From the NCBI GenBank assembly GCA_002786205.1, contig PEQM01000037.1, positions 20,145 through 84,144 on the forward strand: a stretch of 64,000 bases of DNA, read 5' to 3'. Each line of letters starts with the position of its first letter. Within the stretch, counting starts at the first letter, position 1. The DNA comes from Legionella sp. (GTDB taxonomy: Bacteria; Pseudomonadota; Gammaproteobacteria; Legionellales; Legionellaceae). The position numbers and the translations under genes are program-made. A model generated the notes under the pieces. That model worked only from the letters and a program-made list of their open reading frames with translations, ran no database searches and had not been told where the DNA came from. This document shows, piece by piece, positions 59,484-64,000 of this stretch.

Positions 59484-59753
59484 ATGATTACAAATAAAAT
59501 TACTATAAAAAACAAACTGGGTTTACACGCTCGAGCATCAGCAAAATTTGTAGCCACTGCCGCCCGCTACCAAAGCAACATTGAAGTGACCAAAGGAACA
59601 CAAACTGTTAATGGCAAAAGTATTATGGGGGTTATGATGCTTGCAGCCAATAAAGGAAGTGAGCTGCTTTTTGAAATTGAAGGGCCTGATGAGCAGGCGA
59701 TGAACGATGCTTTAACAGCTCTCATCGATAATTATTTCGGTGAAGGGGAATAA
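59484..59753 (+). CDS. ptsH: HPr-family phosphocarrier protein
   Basis: 89 residues from the ATG at 59484 (MITNKITIKNKLGLHARASA). The phosphorylated His is in LGLHARASAKF near residue 15. The Ser of NGKSIMGVM near residue 46 is the site phosphorylated by HPr kinase in other bacteria. Legionella is not known to use PTS sugar uptake, so a regulatory (PTS-Ntr like) role is more likely; this is inference from its place near rpoN. ptsN and hprK are not between them here. An earlier in-frame ATG (59391) does not fit the family. Confidence 0.93.
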   Translation: MITNKITIKNKLGLHARASAKFVATAARYQSNIEVTKGTQTVNGKSIMGVMMLAANKGSELLFEIEGPDEQAMNDALTALIDNYFGEGE

Positions 59754-59789
59754 ATACCCCGTTTCCTTGCTCCCAATAGACCGCATCAG

Positions 59790-59835
59790 AAACTCGCGGC
59801 GAAAGATCAGTCGGTAGCCAGCAACAAGCGCAGGT
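59790..59835 (+). repeat. Dispersed repeat, short copy C
   Basis: AAACTCGCGGCGAAAGATCAGTCGG... matches the start of the copies at 23498 and 34204, and the frame KLAAKDQSVASNKRR is kept. Only the 5' part is recognisable. It lies between convergent ptsH and pssA. Confidence 0.55.
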
Positions 59836-59893
59836 TAAAGCACCGCTCAACCTGCTTTCTTTAGTGTGTCTTTAAAATGACGAACCTATTCAA

Positions 59894-60622
59894 CTATTTT
59901 TTGATTTTCCTCAAGCCTAATAAAGTCAGTGCAGGCCCCGACAAAGCAAACAATATAAAACTAATAAACAATACAGAAGCAGGCTCCATTGCTACGGCAA
60001 CAAATAAAATAATCATAACCAACACATAGAGAAAAGGCACTTTTCCCTTAAAGTCGATTTCTTTAAAACTGTAATAACGTAAATTACTGACCATTAAAAC
60101 AGCAATAAACAACGCCAAACCAGCAGTGAATATTGCCACGCTCAAATTGAGCCAATTGTTTTGATAACATACCCAGGCAAATGATGCCATGACCGCTGCG
60201 GCAGGCGGACAAGGCAATCCTTGGAAATAACGTTTGTCTGCTGTTTCCAATTGGGTATTAAAACGGGCCAAGCGCAGGGCAACGGCAGCAGTGTAAACAA
60301 AGGCAACTAACCAGCCGATCTTGCCTAACTGCCCTAACATAAGATTATAGAGCAATATCGATGGTGCCACACCAAAGGTAACCATATCAGACAAGCTGTC
60401 ATATTGAGCGCCAAAAGCCGTTTGCGTATTCGTTAAACGCGCAATTCGACCATCCAATCCATCGGCTATCATACCAATAAGCATGGCAATAACCGCAGCC
60501 TCGTATTGGTTTTTCATTGATGCGACTATAGAATAGAATGCAGCAAACAAACTTGCTGTAGTAAATAAATTAGGCAACAAATAAATCCCTGAATGACTTT
60601 CTTTATCCACCAAACACCTCAT
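59894..60622 (-). CDS. pssA: PssA-type CDP-diacylglycerol--serine O-phosphatidyltransferase
   Basis: Makes phosphatidylserine, the precursor of phosphatidylethanolamine, from CDP-diacylglycerol. 242 residues, about seven membrane segments, with the CDP-alcohol transferase motif DGLDGRIARLTNTQTAFG..YDSLSD (about 53-80); all the acidic ligands are present. The N-terminal SGIYLLPNLFTTASLF is typical of the membrane-embedded (Bacillus-type) PssA rather than the E. coli soluble type. It stands alone and converges on ptsH. Confidence 0.93.
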   Translation of the reverse strand: MRCLVDKESHSGIYLLPNLFTTASLFAAFYSIVASMKNQYEAAVIAMLIGMIADGLDGRIARLTNTQTAFGAQYDSLSDMVTFGVAPSILLYNLMLGQLGKIGWLVAFVYTAAVALRLARFNTQLETADKRYFQGLPCPPAAAVMASFAWVCYQNNWLNLSVAIFTAGLALFIAVLMVSNLRYYSFKEIDFKGKVPFLYVLVMIILFVAVAMEPASVLFISFILFALSGPALTLLGLRKIKK

Positions 60623-60958
60623 AAAATAAAAATGTATTATATCCTACCACAAGATGACTTAATTTATTAGACTTATCAACCCGTTCGCCCTGGCAAACCC
60701 GAACGCTAAAACTGTTTTTTTTTCATGTGCAGCGCTTGATGCACAACCTGTCTGATATTTTGAGGTCATATTTCACACCGTTTTTCGCACAACATGAAAA
60801 CAATAGAGACAAGAAGATGTTATTTTAATCACCTCGCAGCGTTGACGCTGCATAACAGCAGCCCCTAAACTGAAGAGGAATAAAAAAATAGCAAATAACC
60901 CCCGAAAAACCAATTATGGTGGTATAATATGCACTTTGTAGCAATGGTGGGTGTTCCT
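60623..60958. other. 336-base divergent gap between pssA and the DUF3579 gene
   Basis: I see no gene. A TATAAT at 60923-60928 is the likely -10 for the DUF3579 gene; no good -35 is visible. The in-frame ATG at 60929 abuts this box and is thus not the start. Confidence 0.5.
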
Positions 60959-61237
60959 ATGTCTGATATTAAAAGAAAACCTATAGTCATTGAAGGACGA
61001 ACAGCACAAGGGACCAAGTTCCGCCCTAGTGATTGGGCTGAGCGGATGAGTGGCTCATTGGCCAGTTTTAAAAACAGCAGAATTCGTTACTCTCCGCTAT
61101 TACAACCAGGAATTAATAACGATGGCTTGCCTTGTGTGATAGTAGATCCTAAATTAAAAGAATCCAGTCCACAGCTATATCAATCCATTCTCGACTTTGC
61201 CAAAGCCAACCATCTCAATATTTGCAATGAAAACTAA
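60959..61237 (+). CDS. DUF3579 family protein
   Basis: 92 residues from the ATG at 60959 (MSDIKRKPIVIEGRTAQG), the natural start because an earlier ATG lies against the promoter. The pattern IVIEGRTAQGTKFRPSDWAERM (about 9-30) and YSPLLQPGINNDG..CVIVDPKL (about 45-70) is typical of DUF3579, a small family in beta- and gammaproteobacteria with no known function. It stops 7 bases from the converging dotV-like gene. Confidence 0.8.
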   Translation: MSDIKRKPIVIEGRTAQGTKFRPSDWAERMSGSLASFKNSRIRYSPLLQPGINNDGLPCVIVDPKLKESSPQLYQSILDFAKANHLNICNEN

Positions 61238-61244
61238 ATAAACA

Positions 61245-61763
61245 TCAGCTGGTTATATCCATAGTCCAGTGAATTAATTTATTTACAATGGTATTCACCA
61301 TCGCCACGGTGGTATCTATATTCATAGATAAAATCCCAGCACTCATAAAAACCAAGCCTTTCGGTCCTTCTTGCACGCCAGGTCGACTGGCATGAGCTAG
61401 CAAAACCGAGCCTCTCACAAACCAGATTAATCCAGTAGTTCTAATGATAACAAGCATCGCACTATAGACCGAACCGGTGTTGTAATCAGAATAAGTCAAT
61501 ACATTACCCACACCGAAAACGGTATTTGCCATTGTTGACATCGCACTGGGAAGATAAATTAAACCCACTCCAAATGCCAAATAAACCAACGGTACATAGA
61601 CTTTTTCTTGTGAGCCTTTTTCTCCTATGGCCTTAAATTTCATGACTGCAGAAATAAAAAATACAATTCCCAACAAATAAGAAAGGCCCGTAACCAGATT
61701 TTGGACAGGTATCAGTGCCTGGCTAATATTGCCAAGTATGGTTATAAAATCGATGCTGTTCAT
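61245..61763 (-). CDS. dotV: IcmC/DotE/DotV-family Dot/Icm membrane protein, probably DotV
   Basis: 172 residues with about four membrane segments (about 20-40, 55-72, 98-118 and 135-155). The start NSIDFITILGNISQALIPVQ and the FGVGLIYLPSAM segment (about 63-75) match the IcmC/DotE family of Dot/Icm inner-membrane proteins. IcmC normally sits in the icmG-C-D operon; this orphan position and its length fit DotV better. The choice between the paralogues is uncertain. It would work in the secretion complex with DotA and IcmV. It ends 7 bases from the DUF3579 stop. Confidence 0.72.
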   Translation of the reverse strand: MNSIDFITILGNISQALIPVQNLVTGLSYLLGIVFFISAVMKFKAIGEKGSQEKVYVPLVYLAFGVGLIYLPSAMSTMANTVFGVGNVLTYSDYNTGSVYSAMLVIIRTTGLIWFVRGSVLLAHASRPGVQEGPKGLVFMSAGILSMNIDTTVAMVNTIVNKLIHWTMDITS

Positions 61764-61844
61764 AAGTTAATTATATGTACTTAACTCTTGCAATGCATCA
61801 TTTTTCCCCTATATTTAGTGTTTTATCTAATAAGCAGATTCGTA

Positions 61845-62579
61845 ATGCAATTAAATACCTTCCCTCTTGTCCTGCATGATTCTTTTATGATCACCAAAAA
61901 AGTAAAACACTTTATTTTTAAAATCACAGCAGACTCTATTTTTCACTATATCCCCGGCCAATTTATTACGCTGCATTTTGAGCACGAAGGCAAATTACTG
62001 AAGCGCAGCTATAGTATTGCGAATCCTCCGGAGGGCAATAACTGCATTGAATTGGCTGCTGGTTATTTTCCAGGGGGACCTGGAACATCGCTTTTATTTA
62101 ATTTAAAACCTGGCGACAGCATACAGGCCAGCGGTCCTTATGGCCGATTGGTATTGAAAGAACACAACCCTAAACGTTATGTCCTGGTAGCAACCAGCAC
62201 CGGAGTCACCCCTTATCGGGCAATGCTTACTGAATTAGGGCAGCGCATGCAACAACAAGCTGACTTGGCAACACTGATTGTATTGGGTGTACAGTACCAA
62301 GAAGACCTGCTCTATCATGCAGAATTTAAGCAATTTACTCAGCAATTTCCTCAAGCAACCTTCATTCCTTGCTTGAGCAAAGAAAATGCTCAAGCGTTAA
62401 AGTCAGGAGAACAAAGCGGATATGTACAACAGCTTTTTCCCCAACTTAATCTTAATCCCGAACAAGATTTTGTTTATTTATGTGGAAATCCGAGTATGAT
62501 CGATGAGGCTTTTAATTATTTAAAAGCCCAAGGATTTTCTATGGATCATATTGTTCGTGAAAAGTACATTTCACGTTGA
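61845..62579 (+). CDS. Ferredoxin-NADP reductase-type flavoprotein
   Basis: 244 residues from the ATG at 61845; the frame is open upstream, but the family starts near here. An FAD-binding beta-barrel (about 1-105) carries LKRSYSIANPPEG near residue 62 (RxYS flavin motif) and FPGGPGTSLLFN. The NAD(P)-binding half has VATSTGVTPYRAML near residue 113 and LCGNPSMIDEAFNYL near residue 212. It lacks any ferredoxin domain, so an external acceptor is needed. The likely role is electron transfer between NADPH and ferredoxin/flavodoxin; no partner gene is near. It is divergent from the dotV-like gene. Confidence 0.85.
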   Translation: MQLNTFPLVLHDSFMITKKVKHFIFKITADSIFHYIPGQFITLHFEHEGKLLKRSYSIANPPEGNNCIELAAGYFPGGPGTSLLFNLKPGDSIQASGPYGRLVLKEHNPKRYVLVATSTGVTPYRAMLTELGQRMQQQADLATLIVLGVQYQEDLLYHAEFKQFTQQFPQATFIPCLSKENAQALKSGEQSGYVQQLFPQLNLNPEQDFVYLCGNPSMIDEAFNYLKAQGFSMDHIVREKYISR

Positions 62580-62673
62580 GATACCTCAAGTTTCGGGCAA
62601 AATGTGAGGTTTTGCAGAAACGGAGGTATCGATCCTTTTTTTCTAAAAAATACAGCTGTTAAAACAGGAGAAG

Positions 62674-63687
62674 ATGATGAGTTATGAAGAATTATCAGCA
62701 ACCATGGATCAGATGCTTCATGAAAGCAAAGGCATTTTGGCTGCTGATGAAAGCAACGGCACTATAGGCAAGCGCTTTGCCTCGATTCATTTGGAAAACA
62801 ATGAACAAAATCGCAGAGAATACCGCTTGCTGCTGGCAACCACACCTGATTTAGAGCAGTACATTAATGGTGTTATTTTATTTGAAGAAACTTTTTATCA
62901 AAAAGATGATCACGGTACTCCCATCGCAGAGTTGTTTGCTCAAAAAGGTATTGTCCCAGGAATTAAAGTGGATAAAGGTCTGGTTGAGCTGGCTGGTACA
63001 GACCAGGAACAAGTCACTCAAGGTTTGGATGGCCTGCCCGAACGTTTGTTAGAATTTAAAAAATTAGGCGCACGTTTTGCAAAATGGCGTAATGTCTATT
63101 CTATTTCTCAAAACACTCCCAGTCTTACCGCAATAAAATCGGGGGCAGAAAATCTCGCACGTTACGCAGCCGCTTGCCAAGCCGCTGGCATAGTCCCTAT
63201 TGTAGAGCCTGAAGTCCTTATGGATGGTGATCACAGTATTGGGCATTGTGCAGAAGTCTGTGAAATGGTATTACATGAAGTATTCCATGCCTTGTTTATT
63301 CATCAAGTGGATTTAGAACATATCATTCTAAAACCAAGCATGGTGACTAGTGGCAAAAAAGCCATGCCTTTTAGCACCCCTGAAGAAGTAGCCGATTACA
63401 CTCTTAGCGTATTTCGTAATAATGTTCCTGCCGCTGTACCTTCGATCAACTTTTTGTCAGGAGGCCAGTCGCCACAACAAGCAACAGAAAATCTAAATGC
63501 CATCAATAGCATTGGCTACCAGCCTTGGCTGTTAAGTTTCTCTTTTGGTCGGGCATTACAGGAAGATTGTCTGGCTGCCTGGGGAGGCAAAAAAGAAAAT
63601 GTAGCCAAAGCGCAAGAGGCTTTATTACATCGAGCAAAACTCAATAGCGCAGCCTGTGTTGCTGAATACAATAGCAGCATGGAATAA
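62674..63687 (+). CDS. Class I fructose-bisphosphate aldolase
   Basis: Cleaves fructose 1,6-bisphosphate in glycolysis using a Schiff-base lysine. 337 residues. KGILAADESNGTIGKRF near residue 20, KWRNVYSI near residue 140, and EHIILKPSMVTSG near residue 220 (Schiff-base Lys in LKPSM) are diagnostic of the class I eukaryote-like type. The start may be the first or second of two adjacent ATG codons; AGGAG at 62666-62670 is better spaced for the second (62677). A hairpin follows the stop. Confidence 0.95.
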   Translation: MMSYEELSATMDQMLHESKGILAADESNGTIGKRFASIHLENNEQNRREYRLLLATTPDLEQYINGVILFEETFYQKDDHGTPIAELFAQKGIVPGIKVDKGLVELAGTDQEQVTQGLDGLPERLLEFKKLGARFAKWRNVYSISQNTPSLTAIKSGAENLARYAAACQAAGIVPIVEPEVLMDGDHSIGHCAEVCEMVLHEVFHALFIHQVDLEHIILKPSMVTSGKKAMPFSTPEEVADYTLSVFRNNVPAAVPSINFLSGGQSPQQATENLNAINSIGYQPWLLSFSFGRALQEDCLAAWGGKKENVAKAQEALLHRAKLNSAACVAEYNSSME

Positions 63688-64000
63688 GACTTTTAGCCCA
63701 ATCACGCTTGCAGATTGGGCTCATTCACCTCTTTATAGTTTTTCAATCGATCTGTAACTACTCACCACATTTAATCTGCTTTAGGAGAAAAAGCTGTTTT
63801 GCGTGCATGATGATTGACGGCCGGCTATCTCACGGCTCAAAACAGTTCATTTTTGCTGATAGATGCCGTTCACCTATCAGCCTTTGGCAGGTGAAAAATG
63901 CTAGCAATTGATAGCCTTTTCACCAGGATTAGTCTTCTCAGATAGCGTAGCATCTAATAATAAAACGCTACCTGATAAGTTCTCTTGTCTACGCTTAACT
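63688..64000. other. Gene-free right end of the window
   Basis: I see no convincing gene. The 67-codon frame at 63708-63911 begins inside the terminator-like hairpin and is not supported. A second small inverted repeat, TTCACCT (63869-63875) with AGGTGAA (63889-63895), is followed by AAAATG. Confidence 0.4.
63695..63721 (+). terminator. Hairpin after the aldolase gene
   Basis: AGCCCAATC (63695-63703) pairs perfectly with GATTGGGCT (63713-63721) around a 9-base loop, 8 bases past the stop. Only a weak T-rich stretch follows. Confidence 0.5.

Noticed and set aside
63708..63911. Plus-strand frame of 67 codons after the aldolase gene
   Set aside because: It begins inside the terminator-like hairpin and has no family features.

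Overview
The window comes from a Legionella-like gammaproteobacterium (order Legionellales). The best evidence is a complete dotA-icmV / icmW-icmX cluster of the Dot/Icm type IVB secretion system at 23.6-29.4 kb. A second IcmC/DotE/DotV-type gene lies at 61.2 kb, and an ankyrin-repeat protein that looks like a Dot/Icm effector lies at 54.5 kb. The proteins do not look like textbook L. pneumophila copies at every locus, so I call the genus level only. dxr is absent from the uppS-cdsA-rseP-bamA run, which fits the mevalonate route known in Legionella. No tRNA, rRNA, CRISPR array, transposase or phage gene was seen.

Layout. 0-7.7 kb (minus): smc-zipA-murF-mraY-murD, joining chromosome condensation, divisome and peptidoglycan precursor synthesis; murD runs off the left edge. 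7.8-9.4 kb (plus): a secreted HAD-type acid phosphatase and a Tim44-domain protein behind a strong sigma-70 promoter. 9.5-13.2 kb (minus): carB-greA. 13.4-17.5 kb: a HI0933/YhiN-type flavoprotein, then lptF-lptG with a DUF218 (YdcF/ElyC-like) gene. 17.6-22.8 kb: two M17 leucyl aminopeptidases on opposite strands around holC and a DUF1840 gene, then murJ. 22.9-23.2 kb: rpsT.

23.6-29.4 kb: the Dot/Icm cluster, with icmV-dotA and icmW-icmX diverging from a 100-bp promoter region. It is followed by an atypical P1B-type ATPase and ispB (32.5 kb). 33.5-35.6 kb is a less conserved stretch with a small membrane-anchored protein of unknown role and a GT87/DUF2029-type membrane protein next to a dispersed repeat. 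35.6-45 kb (minus): the envelope block uppS-cdsA-rseP-bamA-skp-fabZ-lpxA-crcB-serS; the usual dxr and lpxD are not there. 45.1-50.9 kb (plus): gpmI-envC-ctpA-type protease and a secreted adenosine deaminase. 51-56.6 kb (minus): purA, hflK-hflC, and trmB with the ankyrin gene. 56.7-59.8 kb (plus): rpmB-rpmG, rpoN, hpf, ptsH. 59.9-63.7 kb: pssA, a DUF3579 gene, the dotV-like gene, a ferredoxin-NADP reductase-type flavoprotein and a class I fructose-bisphosphate aldolase.

Together the window is mostly housekeeping (cell wall, LPS/outer membrane biogenesis, translation, nucleotide synthesis) with virulence-related genes set among it. A decayed dispersed repeat, with its reading frame partly preserved, occurs at least three times (23.5, 34.2 and 59.8 kb), and several convergent gene pairs are separated by strong inverted repeats that probably work as two-way terminators.
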